From assembly GCA_947625435.1 (NCBI GenBank), contig CANQOI010000015.1, positions 1 through 43,313 on the forward strand: a DNA stretch of 43,313 bases. The letters are read 5' to 3'. The notes beneath the pieces are model-generated. The model ran no database searches, was not told the origin of the DNA, and saw only the letters and a list, made by a program, of their open reading frames with translations. This document shows, piece by piece, positions 34,917 to 43,313 of the stretch; the first letter of the stretch is position 1, and each line of letters begins with the position of its first letter. The stretch comes from an uncultured Clostridia bacterium. GTDB lineage: Bacteria > Bacillota > Clostridia > UBA1212 > UBA1255. The translations under genes and the position numbers were made by a program.

Positions 34917-37900
34917 ATGAAGATAACAGCGAAAACGGGCAGAAGATACTTTATCATCTTGCTTGCCGTCGCTGCCGCCGCGGTACTTCTCGTGTGCGCT
35001 CTGACGGGCGGATGCAACAGCAAGAGCACGCCGCAGGACGAAACTCCCGGGCCCGAATATATAATACCGCTCGATGTACGCGCAGATGAAGATTCATTTT
35101 CCCTTCAGATGATAATAAGAGACTGCAGCGCAAACCGCGTTGTCATGAATCTGAAGAGCGCAGACAAGACGATATCCACTGTAAGGCGCGATATTTCCGT
35201 TACAAAACAGCAGGGTATAAATCTGACGCTCAGGCCGGATGACATAAGCGGTAAGGTGCCGCCGGATGTGTCTGCGGAGGTACTTTTGTATGCCAAGGCG
35301 AATGCGGACGATAAGCTCAATGAGGATACCCTCGACAGAGCGGTAGTGAGTCTTAAGGACTACGTGGTCCAGCTAAGTGCCGATACTGTTTACTGTGTTG
35401 TTAACGCCATGGAGCTCAGTGAGAAGGCCGAGCTCGTATCCGGCGTATCGGGTTCTTCCGATGCGGGCAGCTCCGTAAAGCCGGCGGGCGCCACGGCGGC
35501 GATCAGGAAATACGGGATACCTCATATGTACTTTGCATACGGAGCGTCGGGAGTATCGGTAGGGGACAGGACAGTGATGTATCCGTCGGCGTCAGTGCTG
35601 GCAAATACGTGGAATACGGCTCTTGCCGAGAAAACGGGCGCGGCCATGGGAAGCGATGCGAAGCATTTCAACATAGATATGCTTCTCATGCAGAGTCTTG
35701 ATATACAGAAAAATGCGCTTGACGGGCGTAATTATATGTCATATTCGGAGGATCCGATACTTGCCGGCTATATGGGAGCGGCTTATATAAACGGCGTGCA
35801 GTCACAGAACGTGGGCGTTTCCGCGGGTGTTTTCTCCCCGGGCACGCAGAGCGGCGCATTTTCGGGCAGCGTGAACAATATAATACGGGAACGCGCATTG
35901 AGAGAGATATATTTTACGGGGTATGAGATCGCCCTTGCCAATGCGTCACCGGCAGCCGTTACGGCATATAACGGAAACATCAACGGCGTATATGCGGCAT
36001 CGGCTCAGAGCCTGATGAACGGAGTGCTCAGGAATGAGTGGGGATACAGCGGTTTTATACTGTATGAGAATCTATCGGACGACGAATCGTTTACGGAAAG
36101 GGCGGCGGAGGCGGAATTCATGCTCTCCTGCGGAAACGGCACCGCTTCCTATGTTATAGAAGCCGTAAACAACGGCACTGTAACCGAATCGCAGCTTGAC
36201 GGGAGCTGTGTAAATATACTGCGCGCGATAGTGAGCTCGAATTCGTTTAAAGGAAGGAACGGAGGCGTGCTCGATACTCAGACAGGAGCGTCCGTGGCTA
36301 AGGAAGCGGCATCGGAGGGCATGGTACTGCTTAAAAATGACAACGGCGCCCTTCCCGCCAAAGGTAAAAAGGTGGCTGTCTTCGGAAACGCGCAGATGTA
36401 TACGAGGATAGGCGGAACATCCGATACAGAGCCTGAGCCTCTGTATGAAACGAACTTTATTCAGGGACTGGAGAATGAAGGCTTTACGGCGGATCCTGTT
36501 ATTAAAGGCATGTATGCGCAGGCGAAGGACGATCCGCGTGAGCCGGGAGCGGAGTACAATCCGGAGGATGACACAAGAGAGATCATGATCTCATATGAAG
36601 CCGCCGAAAGAGCGGCAAGGGACAACGATCTTGCCGTTGTATGTATTTCAAGGCAAACGGGTGCGGATGCGGATCATGAGATGCGTAAAGGGGATTTTAT
36701 GCTGAATGAAAGAGAATCTGAGCTCATTGACAGAGTCTCGGAGGCATTCAGAAACGCGGGTAAGACGATCACGGTCATAATAAATACGGGAAATCCGATT
36801 GAGACCGTCTCGTGGGCGGATAAGGCCGACGCCATTTTATATACCGGTCTTGCCGGCATGGAAACGGGCAACGCCGCCGCCGAGATCATCTCGGGCGCCG
36901 TGAATCCGAGCGGAAAGCTGGCAATGTCATTCCCGGCTTCTATTAACGTCGATACGGAATACGGAGCGGAGTCGGAAGATCATTACCGCAGCGATATATA
37001 TACGGGATACAGGTTTTATGAATCGTTTAAAGTCGACACGGCGTATCCTTTCGGCTACGGTCTGTCGTACACCACATTCGAATATTCGGATGTGAACGCA
37101 TCCTCGGACATATACACTGATTCCATAAGCGTTACCGTAAATGTCAAGAATACGGGAGACACTGCCGGCAAGGAGACAGTTCAGCTTTATGTAAAGAAGC
37201 CGTATTCGCAGTATGACGAGCAGCCGGAGACGGTGCTCGCGTCATTTGCCAAGACAGATGTGCTCGAACCGGGCGCGTCACAGAAGGTGACGCTCGTTAT
37301 AAACAATTATTCCGTGCGCTCATTTGATACGGAGGACTCGGAGTGGTATGTGGGCGAAGGACTGTATACCGCATATGTAGCGCCTTCCGTTAAGGATACG
37401 GGTTCGGAGCTTCTTCGCATACAGTTCAGAGTCGAGGACAGGATAGACATAAAGAGCGTATCCGCGTGTGTTCCGGCTGCGTCCGAAATAGAAGATAAGG
37501 TATATAAAAGGCACGGCGAAGATGCGTACGTACCGTACGGCGCGAGACTCAACTATGCAGCCGGTGCAGCTGTGAGCGCCTGCTGCGCCGAAGGCTCCCA
37601 TACTCCGGATAATGCGGTCGATTCCGATACACTGACGTGGTGGAGCCCTTCGGGGGATTGCAGGCACGAATACGGCATGATATCCGTTGACATAGGCGAG
37701 GTCATACATCTGTCGGATGTCATACTCAAGTGGAACAGTATATCGTCGCCTTATATCGTTGAGGTGAGTCTTAATGAAGATTACGGATGGACGGAAATAT
37801 CACGCACGGAAACAGAACCCGCGTTATATGAAAGCATACACGCTCCTTCGGAGGCCGGATATGTGAGAGTGCGTATCATGAAAGGCGCCGGCGACGACGC

Positions 37901-37940
37901 GGCGGAGCTCAGTGAGATAGAGATATATGCGGAGCATTGA
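34917..37940 (+). CDS. exported GH3-like protein with altered active site
   Basis: A 1007-residue protein with an N-terminal membrane/signal segment (about 12-32; a Cys at the end resembles a weak lipobox). A GH3 N-terminal barrel (about 200-420) keeps LANTWNTALAEKTG, GRNYMSYSEDP and RALREIYFTGYE, and a GH3 C-terminal domain (about 465-700) and FN3-like domain (about 730-810) follow. A discoidin-like (F5/8 C) carbohydrate-binding domain ends the protein (about 870-1005). The nucleophile motif SDW reads YEN (383-385), and the KH-x-x-x-N motif is replaced by a VFSPGTQ stretch. Hydrolase activity is therefore doubtful; glycan binding is a plausible role. The ATG has GGGAGG upstream. It precedes trkA by 24 bp. 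Confidence 0.82.
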   Translation: MKITAKTGRRYFIILLAVAAAAVLLVCALTGGCNSKSTPQDETPGPEYIIPLDVRADEDSFSLQMIIRDCSANRVVMNLKSADKTISTVRRDISVTKQQGINLTLRPDDISGKVPPDVSAEVLLYAKANADDKLNEDTLDRAVVSLKDYVVQLSADTVYCVVNAMELSEKAELVSGVSGSSDAGSSVKPAGATAAIRKYGIPHMYFAYGASGVSVGDRTVMYPSASVLANTWNTALAEKTGAAMGSDAKHFNIDMLLMQSLDIQKNALDGRNYMSYSEDPILAGYMGAAYINGVQSQNVGVSAGVFSPGTQSGAFSGSVNNIIRERALREIYFTGYEIALANASPAAVTAYNGNINGVYAASAQSLMNGVLRNEWGYSGFILYENLSDDESFTERAAEAEFMLSCGNGTASYVIEAVNNGTVTESQLDGSCVNILRAIVSSNSFKGRNGGVLDTQTGASVAKEAASEGMVLLKNDNGALPAKGKKVAVFGNAQMYTRIGGTSDTEPEPLYETNFIQGLENEGFTADPVIKGMYAQAKDDPREPGAEYNPEDDTREIMISYEAAERAARDNDLAVVCISRQTGADADHEMRKGDFMLNERESELIDRVSEAFRNAGKTITVIINTGNPIETVSWADKADAILYTGLAGMETGNAAAEIISGAVNPSGKLAMSFPASINVDTEYGAESEDHYRSDIYTGYRFYESFKVDTAYPFGYGLSYTTFEYSDVNASSDIYTDSISVTVNVKNTGDTAGKETVQLYVKKPYSQYDEQPETVLASFAKTDVLEPGASQKVTLVINNYSVRSFDTEDSEWYVGEGLYTAYVAPSVKDTGSELLRIQFRVEDRIDIKSVSACVPAASEIEDKVYKRHGEDAYVPYGARLNYAAGAAVSACCAEGSHTPDNAVDSDTLTWWSPSGDCRHEYGMISVDIGEVIHLSDVILKWNSISSPYIVEVSLNEDYGWTEISRTETEPALYESIHAPSEAGYVRVRIMKGAGDDAAELSEIEIYAEH

Positions 37941-37964
37941 TTTTTGCTGTCAAAGGAGGAAAAT

Positions 37965-39320
37965 ATGCGTATCATAATAGTCGGATGCGGTAAGGTCGGC
38001 AGGACTCTTGCAGAGCAGCTCGACAACGAAAATCACGATATAGTACTTATAGAAAAGAATCCCGAGATCCTCTCGGAGGCAACGGATGTTCTGGATATAA
38101 TAGGAATAGAAGGAAACGGAGCCACAGATACGGTGCTCAGAGAAGCGGGCGTTGACAAGGCGGATCTGCTCATAGCGGTCACGCCTACGGATGAGCTCAA
38201 TCTCCTGTGCTGCCTGATAGCCAAGAAGCTGGGGGTAAGGAGCACGATAGCAAGAGTCAGGAATCCCGAATACGCACAGCAGATATCCCTCGTACAGGAG
38301 GATCTGGGACTTTCGATGGCTATCAATCCCGAATTCGCAGCCGCACAGGAAATGGCACAGCTCATACGTTTTCCGTCAGCCATAAATGTGGACACATTCG
38401 CAAAGGGCAGGGTGGAGATATTCAAGCTCATAGTCCCGGAAAGATCGCCTCTTAACGGTATAAAGGTATATGATATCTCACAGCAGCTCAAGGTACACAT
38501 ACTCGTGTGCGTTATAGAAAGGGGCAGCGAGGTGATAATACCCTCCGGAGACTGCTCTATACAGGCAAATGACAGAATATCGGTGGTGGCCCCTGTCAGG
38601 GATATAACAAAATTCTTTAAATGGGCGGGAGTGCTGACCGGCCGCATAAACAATACGATAATAGTGGGCGGAGGAAGAGTTTCGTATTACCTTGCAAGAC
38701 GGCTCACCGACGACGGCATTAATGTCAAGATAATAGAACGGGACAGGGAGAGATGCGATGAGCTCAGCCAGCTGCTCCCGAAAGCCGTCATACTTCACGG
38801 AAGCGGCGCCGACCATGAGATGCTCATGGAAGAGGGGATAGCCGCTGCGGACGCATTCCTCTCTCTTACTGACATAGATGAGGAAAATGTGCTTCTGTCT
38901 TTATATGCCGCAGCCAAATCAAATGCAAAGATAATAACTAAGATAAGTCACCCGGCACTCAATGAAATAGTTGCGGACATGCCTATAGGCAGCATAATAT
39001 CGCCTCGCCTCATAACGGCGGAATACATACTGAGGTACGTGCGCGCCATGCAGAATTCACTGGGGAGCAATGTGGAGACACTGTACAAGCTGGCAGACAG
39101 CGTTGAGGCGCTGGAATTCAGAGTGAGAGAACGTTTCCCTCTGCTCGGCAAGCCGCTCGTATCGCTCAATCTCAAAAGCAATCTTCTCATAGCATGTATC
39201 AACAGGAAAGGTAAAATAATAATACCCGGAGGAAAAGATTTCATAGAGCTGGGCGATACGGTGATCGTGGTGACAACAAATACGGGACTGAGTGATCTTA
39301 ATGATATTTTACAGTCGTGA
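37965..39320 (+). CDS. trkA: Trk potassium uptake regulatory subunit TrkA
   Basis: A 451-residue cytosolic gating subunit made of two tandem RCK units, each with an NAD-binding Rossmann motif (IIIVGCGKVGRTLA at the start; TIIVGGGRVSYYLA near 228) and a C-terminal RCK_C lobe. It binds nucleotides and controls the TrkH channel, which is the next gene. The ATG at 37965 has AAAGGAGG upstream; the frame opens 7 codons earlier without support. Confidence 0.93.
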   Translation: MRIIIVGCGKVGRTLAEQLDNENHDIVLIEKNPEILSEATDVLDIIGIEGNGATDTVLREAGVDKADLLIAVTPTDELNLLCCLIAKKLGVRSTIARVRNPEYAQQISLVQEDLGLSMAINPEFAAAQEMAQLIRFPSAINVDTFAKGRVEIFKLIVPERSPLNGIKVYDISQQLKVHILVCVIERGSEVIIPSGDCSIQANDRISVVAPVRDITKFFKWAGVLTGRINNTIIVGGGRVSYYLARRLTDDGINVKIIERDRERCDELSQLLPKAVILHGSGADHEMLMEEGIAAADAFLSLTDIDEENVLLSLYAAAKSNAKIITKISHPALNEIVADMPIGSIISPRLITAEYILRYVRAMQNSLGSNVETLYKLADSVEALEFRVRERFPLLGKPLVSLNLKSNLLIACINRKGKIIIPGGKDFIELGDTVIVVTTNTGLSDLNDILQS

Positions 39321-39347
39321 CAGGGCGGAAAGTGAAAGTGTGGTTCA

Positions 39348-40787
39348 ATGAATAGAGGAATGGTGCGCTATCTGTTAGGGTGGATACTGAATCTTCAGGC
39401 GGCTTTTATGCTATTGCCGTGCGCAACTGCGATCATATACGGTGAAAGAGCCGGTCTGAACTTTGCCTTTGTGGCATTGTGCCTTGCGGCGGCAGGCGTG
39501 GCCATGACGGTAAAACGTCCCGCCAATAAGGTGTTTTATGCGCGCGAGGGGTTCATAATAGTGTCCGTTGCGTGGCTCCTTTTAAGTGTCACGGGCGCCC
39601 TTCCCTTCGTCATAAGCGGTGAAATACCGCATTTCATAGACGCGATGTTTGAAACGGCATCGGGATTTACCACCACCGGAGCCAGCATACTGACGGATGT
39701 GGAAGCTCTGTCAAAGTGCATGCTCATGTGGAGGAGCTTTACACATTGGATAGGCGGCATGGGGGTACTCGTATTCATGCTCGCCATACTTCCCATGGCC
39801 GGCGGACAGAATATACATATATTGAGAGCGGAAAGCCCCGGCCCGAAGGTGGGCAAGCTCGTTCCCAAAATGCGTGACACGGCAAAGTATCTTTACATAA
39901 TATACATAGTGATGACGCTCGCCGAGATACTGCTGCTCGTCATATGCGGTATGCCGGTATTTGACAGTATAACACTTTCATTCGGAACTGCGGGAACGGG
40001 AGGCTTTGCCGTGCTGAACAGCGGTCTTGCATCATATACTACACTGCAGCAGGCCGTTATAACAGTGTTCATGATACTCTTCGGAGTGAATTTCAACGTT
40101 TATTTTCTCCTCGTTATGAGAAAGCCCAAGGAGGCGCTCAAAAGTGAGGAGGTGCGGTGTTATATTATCATAATCTTAACGGCGACAGCACTGATAGCAT
40201 TAAATATAAGACACCTGTTTTCGGGCATGGGCATGGCGGTGCATCAGGCGGCGTTCCAGGTGGGATCCATAATGACGACGACCGGCTTTTCCACGACCGA
40301 TTTCAACATGTGGCCCACATTTTCAAAAACGATATTGGTTATACTCATGTTCATAGGCGCGTGCGCCGGGAGCACGGGCGGAGGCATAAAGGTAGCAAGG
40401 ATACTCATTTCCGTAAAATCGGTCGCAAAGGAGCTATTCAGATTCATACATCCGAGAAATATAAAGACGCTTACTGTCGACAGAAAGAAGGTAGAGCATG
40501 AAACGGTCAGGAATGTCAATATATTCCTGTTCGCGTATGCAATGGTATTTGTAGTTTCGATGCTCATAATATCGCTGGATAATTTCAGTACGGAAACTAC
40601 ATTCACTTCCGTTGCGGCTACTCTCAACAACATAGGTCCGGGTCTCGGCGTCGTGGGACCGGTATCCAATTATTCGTCATTTTCGCTGCTTTCCAAATGT
40701 GTGTTCATATTTGACATGCTTACGGGAAGGCTCGAACTGTTCCCGATGCTGCTCTTGTTCGTGCCGGCTACGTGGCGCAGCCATTGA
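39348..40787 (+). CDS. trkH: Trk/Ktr potassium channel subunit TrkH
   Basis: A 479-residue membrane protein of the TrkH/KtrB superfamily. Four pore-loop repeats are visible: TTGASILTD, GTAGTGGFAV, MTTTGFSTTD and LNNIGPGLG, which form the K+ selectivity filter. It works with TrkA, encoded 27 bp upstream. The ribosome site before the ATG is weak, so coupling to trkA translation is possible. The 40788-40917 gap after it contains only a TATAAT hexamer (40853-40858) that may start the cysE unit; no terminator was seen. Confidence 0.93.
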   Translation: MNRGMVRYLLGWILNLQAAFMLLPCATAIIYGERAGLNFAFVALCLAAAGVAMTVKRPANKVFYAREGFIIVSVAWLLLSVTGALPFVISGEIPHFIDAMFETASGFTTTGASILTDVEALSKCMLMWRSFTHWIGGMGVLVFMLAILPMAGGQNIHILRAESPGPKVGKLVPKMRDTAKYLYIIYIVMTLAEILLLVICGMPVFDSITLSFGTAGTGGFAVLNSGLASYTTLQQAVITVFMILFGVNFNVYFLLVMRKPKEALKSEEVRCYIIIILTATALIALNIRHLFSGMGMAVHQAAFQVGSIMTTTGFSTTDFNMWPTFSKTILVILMFIGACAGSTGGGIKVARILISVKSVAKELFRFIHPRNIKTLTVDRKKVEHETVRNVNIFLFAYAMVFVVSMLIISLDNFSTETTFTSVAATLNNIGPGLGVVGPVSNYSSFSLLSKCVFIFDMLTGRLELFPMLLLFVPATWRSH

Positions 40788-40917
40788 CCGCGCGCAATAT
40801 TGTAATAGCTTTTGCGGTATGGTAAAATGTAACGGTATGTGCCGGACGGACATATAATATATACGGAATCGATTTTTCAAAAGGGAACTTTTAGAAAAGC
40901 GACGGTGCGGTGTTTTT

Positions 40918-41622
40918 ATGAAGATAATTAAAGCGGCAAAATCAATAGCGAGCAGAGATCCGGCCGCGCGGAGCGCCGTGGAGGTTTTCCTGCTGTATCC
41001 GGGTCTGCATGCTCTCATTTACTATAAACTTTCGTCTTTCCTTTATCGTCACAGACTGTTTTTCCTTGCGAGATGGATCTCACAGATAGGAAACAGGAGG
41101 ACCGGCATAGAGATACACCCGGGCGCCAGGATAGGTGAGGGCCTTTTCATAGATCACGGTCACGGTGTTGTGATAGGCGAGACTGCCGTTATAGGCGATA
41201 ACTGTACGATATATCATCAGGTTACGTTGGGCGGCACAGGTCACCAGAAGCATTCAAAACGACATCCTACTGTAGGCAACAATGTACTGATAGGGGCAGG
41301 AGCAAAGATACTGGGGCCGGTTACGATAGGTGACAATGCTATGATAGGCGCAGGCTCGGTCGTGCTGGACGACGTGCCTGAGAATTCGACGGTGACCGGC
41401 ATGAAGGCAAGAGTCATCAAGCTTGACGGAGAGCGCGTATATCAGAAGCCGGATGAGGCGCCCTCTATCGCGCTCGAGCACAACAAGGTGCCGGATCCTG
41501 TTGAAATGGAGCTTGAGATCATACATGATGAAATAGACAAGATACTGGAAACCGGAGTACGTGAATGCGGAAAATGCCGGCAGTGTGAGAATTTCGGAAA
41601 ATGCGGAGAGGATAAGAAATGA
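40918..41622 (+). CDS. cysE: serine O-acetyltransferase with a Cys-rich tail
   Basis: A 234-residue enzyme making O-acetylserine for cysteine synthesis. It has the left-handed beta-helix of hexapeptide repeats (GIEIHPGARIGEGLFIDHG, IGDNCTIYHQVTLGGTG, GNNVLIGAGAKILG) and the catalytic His in DHGHG. It lacks the long N-terminal helical domain of enteric CysE, fitting the short EpsC/CysE form of Firmicutes. Its tail is unusual: CxxCxxCx5C (C217, C220, C223, C229), possibly a metal or redox site. The gene overlaps cysS by 4 bp (ATGA). No T-box leader was found upstream. Confidence 0.92.
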   Translation: MKIIKAAKSIASRDPAARSAVEVFLLYPGLHALIYYKLSSFLYRHRLFFLARWISQIGNRRTGIEIHPGARIGEGLFIDHGHGVVIGETAVIGDNCTIYHQVTLGGTGHQKHSKRHPTVGNNVLIGAGAKILGPVTIGDNAMIGAGSVVLDDVPENSTVTGMKARVIKLDGERVYQKPDEAPSIALEHNKVPDPVEMELEIIHDEIDKILETGVRECGKCRQCENFGKCGEDKK

Positions 41623-43043
41623 AAGTATATAACACATTGACAAGAACAAAGGAAGAATTCAGGCCTATAGACAGTGAGACGGTCACGGTCTATTCCTGCG
41701 GACCTACGGTGTACAGCTACGCACATATAGGCAACATGAGAACCTACGTTTTTATGGACATTTTACGCCGCGTCCTTAAACTGAACGGGTACAAGCTCAG
41801 GCACGTGATGAACATAACGGACGTGGGACACCTCACATCAGATGCGGATGAGGGCGAGGACAAGATGGAGAAGGCCGCCAAAAGTCAGAGTAAGACACCG
41901 TGGGAGATAGCTGAATACTACACAGGCGTTTTCTTCTCGGATCTTAAGCGCCTCAACATAGAAACGCCCGAGATCACGCCCAAAGCCACGGATCATATAG
42001 AAGAAATGATAGAATTCGTCAAAGGCCTCTGCGACAAGGGCTACGGGTATGAGACGAGCGACGGGATATATTATGACATATCCAGATTCAAGCGCTACGG
42101 AAGACTTTCACGCATGAATCTCGAAGACCAGATCGCGGGAGCCAGCGAAAGAGTTGATGTGAACAATGAGAAGCGCCATCCCGCAGACTTCGCTCTCTGG
42201 AAGAAGGCTCCCAAGGAACATATCATGCAGTGGCCCAGTCCATGGGGAATGGGTTATCCCGGCTGGCACATAGAATGCTCCGCGATGTCGCGTAAATATC
42301 TGGGAGACCGCTTTGATATACACACCGGCGGCGTGGATCATATACCGATACACCATGAGAATGAGATAGCCCAGTCTGAGGCGCTCACGGGACACAAGAC
42401 AGTAAATTACTGGATGCACGGGGAATTCCTGCTCGTGGATAACGGTAAAATGTCAAAGAGCCTCGGAAACACTTATACGATATCCGACCTTGCCGAAAAG
42501 GGCTATTCGCCCCTTGCATACAGATATTTCTGCCTTAACGGGAATTACAGGAACAAGCTGAATTTCACATGGGATGCCATGGACGCGGCTCAGGTGTCGC
42601 TTGACAGGCTTTACGAAACACTGGGTAAGCATAAAGCTGAGGATGACAGCCTGCCCGAAGGACTGGCGGATGAATGGAAGAAGGAATTTACCGACGCGGT
42701 TTCGGACGACCTCAATGTGCCTCTCGGCCTCGGAATACTGTGGAAGGCCCTCAGATATCCGCAAAAGAGCAGGGAAATATATGAATTCGCCCTTTTTACG
42801 GATGAAGTGCTCGGCCTTTCCATGGAGGAAAATGCCGGAAAAGATAACAAAAACAATGAATGCGGCGGAAGCGACGTGCCGCCCGAGGTATACGATCTCA
42901 TTGAAGAACGCACAAATGCCAAGAAAAATAAGGATTATAAGACCGCGGATGAAATAAGAGATAAGCTTAAGGCCATGGGGATAACCCTCATTGACACAAA
43001 AGAAGGAGTAAAGATAGTCAGGGAGCAGAATGTCCGGAAATGA
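41619..43043 (+). CDS. cysS: cysteinyl-tRNA synthetase
   Basis: A 474-residue class I aminoacyl-tRNA synthetase charging tRNA-Cys. The HIGH motif is HIGN (36-39), the KMSKS motif is intact (277-281), and zinc ligands appear in YSCGPTVY (C27), WHIECSAM and HHENE. The anticodon-binding C-terminus is normal. Length is typical. Start ATG overlaps the cysE stop and its own stop overlaps the next start, so cysE-cysS-sigH should be translated as a coupled set. The cysE-cysS pairing is common in Firmicutes. Confidence 0.97.
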   Translation: MKVYNTLTRTKEEFRPIDSETVTVYSCGPTVYSYAHIGNMRTYVFMDILRRVLKLNGYKLRHVMNITDVGHLTSDADEGEDKMEKAAKSQSKTPWEIAEYYTGVFFSDLKRLNIETPEITPKATDHIEEMIEFVKGLCDKGYGYETSDGIYYDISRFKRYGRLSRMNLEDQIAGASERVDVNNEKRHPADFALWKKAPKEHIMQWPSPWGMGYPGWHIECSAMSRKYLGDRFDIHTGGVDHIPIHHENEIAQSEALTGHKTVNYWMHGEFLLVDNGKMSKSLGNTYTISDLAEKGYSPLAYRYFCLNGNYRNKLNFTWDAMDAAQVSLDRLYETLGKHKAEDDSLPEGLADEWKKEFTDAVSDDLNVPLGLGILWKALRYPQKSREIYEFALFTDEVLGLSMEENAGKDNKNNECGGSDVPPEVYDLIEERTNAKKNKDYKTADEIRDKLKAMGITLIDTKEGVKIVREQNVRK

Positions 43044-43313
43044 CAGACAGCGAATACGTTTTAAAAGCTCAGAGCGGCGATGATGCGGCATGCGAATATA
43101 TTCTGAATAAGTACAAGCCTGCGGTGCGGTCCGTGTCCAGAGCTTATTTTCTGCTCGGAGGTGACAGAGACGATATCGTTCAGGAGGGCATGATAGGCCT
43201 TTACCGCGCGGTATGCACATATGATGCGTGCGAGCACACGGACTTTCCCACGTATGCGGGAATATGCGTGAGACGTCAGATATATTCGGCCATAAAGGCT
43301 GCGGCGAGAAACA
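43040..43313 (+). CDS. sigH: SigH-like sporulation sigma factor (partial)
   Basis: The first 91 residues of a sigma-70 family protein; the gene runs off the right edge. It begins MTDSEYVLKAQSGDDAACEY, and shows sigma region 2 in DRDDIVQEGMIGLYRAV followed by FPTYAGICVRRQIYSAIKAA. This start closely fits SigH (Spo0H), which controls entry into sporulation. The ATG overlaps the cysS stop by 4 bp (ATGA). In Bacillus sigH also lies downstream of cysS, but three genes (mrnC, rlmB, yacP) come between; here there are none. Confidence 0.85.
   Translation, partial: MTDSEYVLKAQSGDDAACEYILNKYKPAVRSVSRAYFLLGGDRDDIVQEGMIGLYRAVCTYDACEHTDFPTYAGICVRRQIYSAIKAAARN

Noticed and set aside
40788-40917. possible T-box leader before cysE-cysS
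   Set aside because: The gap is too short and lacks the conserved T-box sequence and any terminator/antiterminator pair.

Overview
The window looks like a chromosome segment of a spore-forming, anaerobic, Gram-positive clostridium (Eubacteriales; a Lachnospiraceae-like lineage is my inference). Evidence: the yabP-yabQ-divIC-S1 sporulation/division cluster, a SpoVB/YabM-type flippase, an LtaS-type sulfatase, a sortase, a flavodiiron protein fused to flavin reductase and rubredoxin, and a SigH-like sigma factor after cysE-cysS. Ribosome binding sites are mostly strong GGAGG types. The core genes use the isoleucine codon ATA heavily (16 of 23 Ile codons in the pgsA-like gene).

Layout. (1) Positions 1-6240, minus strand: a defence-like island. 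A 1004-residue DUF262/DUF1524/DUF4268 (GmrSD-like) protein is followed 40 bp later by a 997-residue fusion of an archaeo-eukaryotic primase-like domain, an SF2 helicase and a PLD-type nuclease (TOTE-conflict-system type). Beyond it, the 5' end of a KilA-N-like gene with its own promoter runs off the left edge. Codon use differs from the rest of the window, suggesting acquisition. (2) 6330-11236, minus: ABC ATPase, FtsX-type permease, and an RlmD/TrmA-type RNA methyltransferase with unusual low-complexity insertions. (3) 11339-17703, plus: yabP, yabQ, divIC, S1 protein, rhomboid protease, SpoVB-like flippase, PdxA2-like dehydrogenase, NahK-like sugar kinase. (4) 17717-20249, minus: thymidylate kinase, UspA-like protein, HtrA protease. 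(5) 20498-22217, plus: two-domain SSB and a short RpoD-family sigma factor, closed by a clear terminator. (6) 22334-29944, plus: a tightly packed chain of ABC ATPase, permease, aconitase-family hydratase, LtaS-type sulfatase and CBM9-like protein. (7) 30223-34051, plus: flavodiiron protein, sortase, PgsA-like synthase, sugar-phosphate isomerase. (8) 34109-34810, minus: polysaccharide deacetylase, divergent from a GH3-like protein with an altered active site, followed by trkA-trkH. (9) 40918-43313, plus: cysE, cysS and the start of sigH, each overlapping the next by 4 bp.

Working together: several units serve the envelope (LtaS, sortase, deacetylase, HtrA, rhomboid, flippase), sporulation and division (yabPQ, divIC, sigH), K+ uptake (trkAH) and oxygen defence (flavodiiron protein). 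The left island is the best candidate for a poorly described system: a putative modified-DNA-sensing restriction protein transcribed together with a primase-helicase-nuclease fusion.

No rRNA, tRNA, CRISPR array, transposase or integrase was seen. No gap between genes exceeds 300 bases; the largest are 29945-30222 and 20250-20497.
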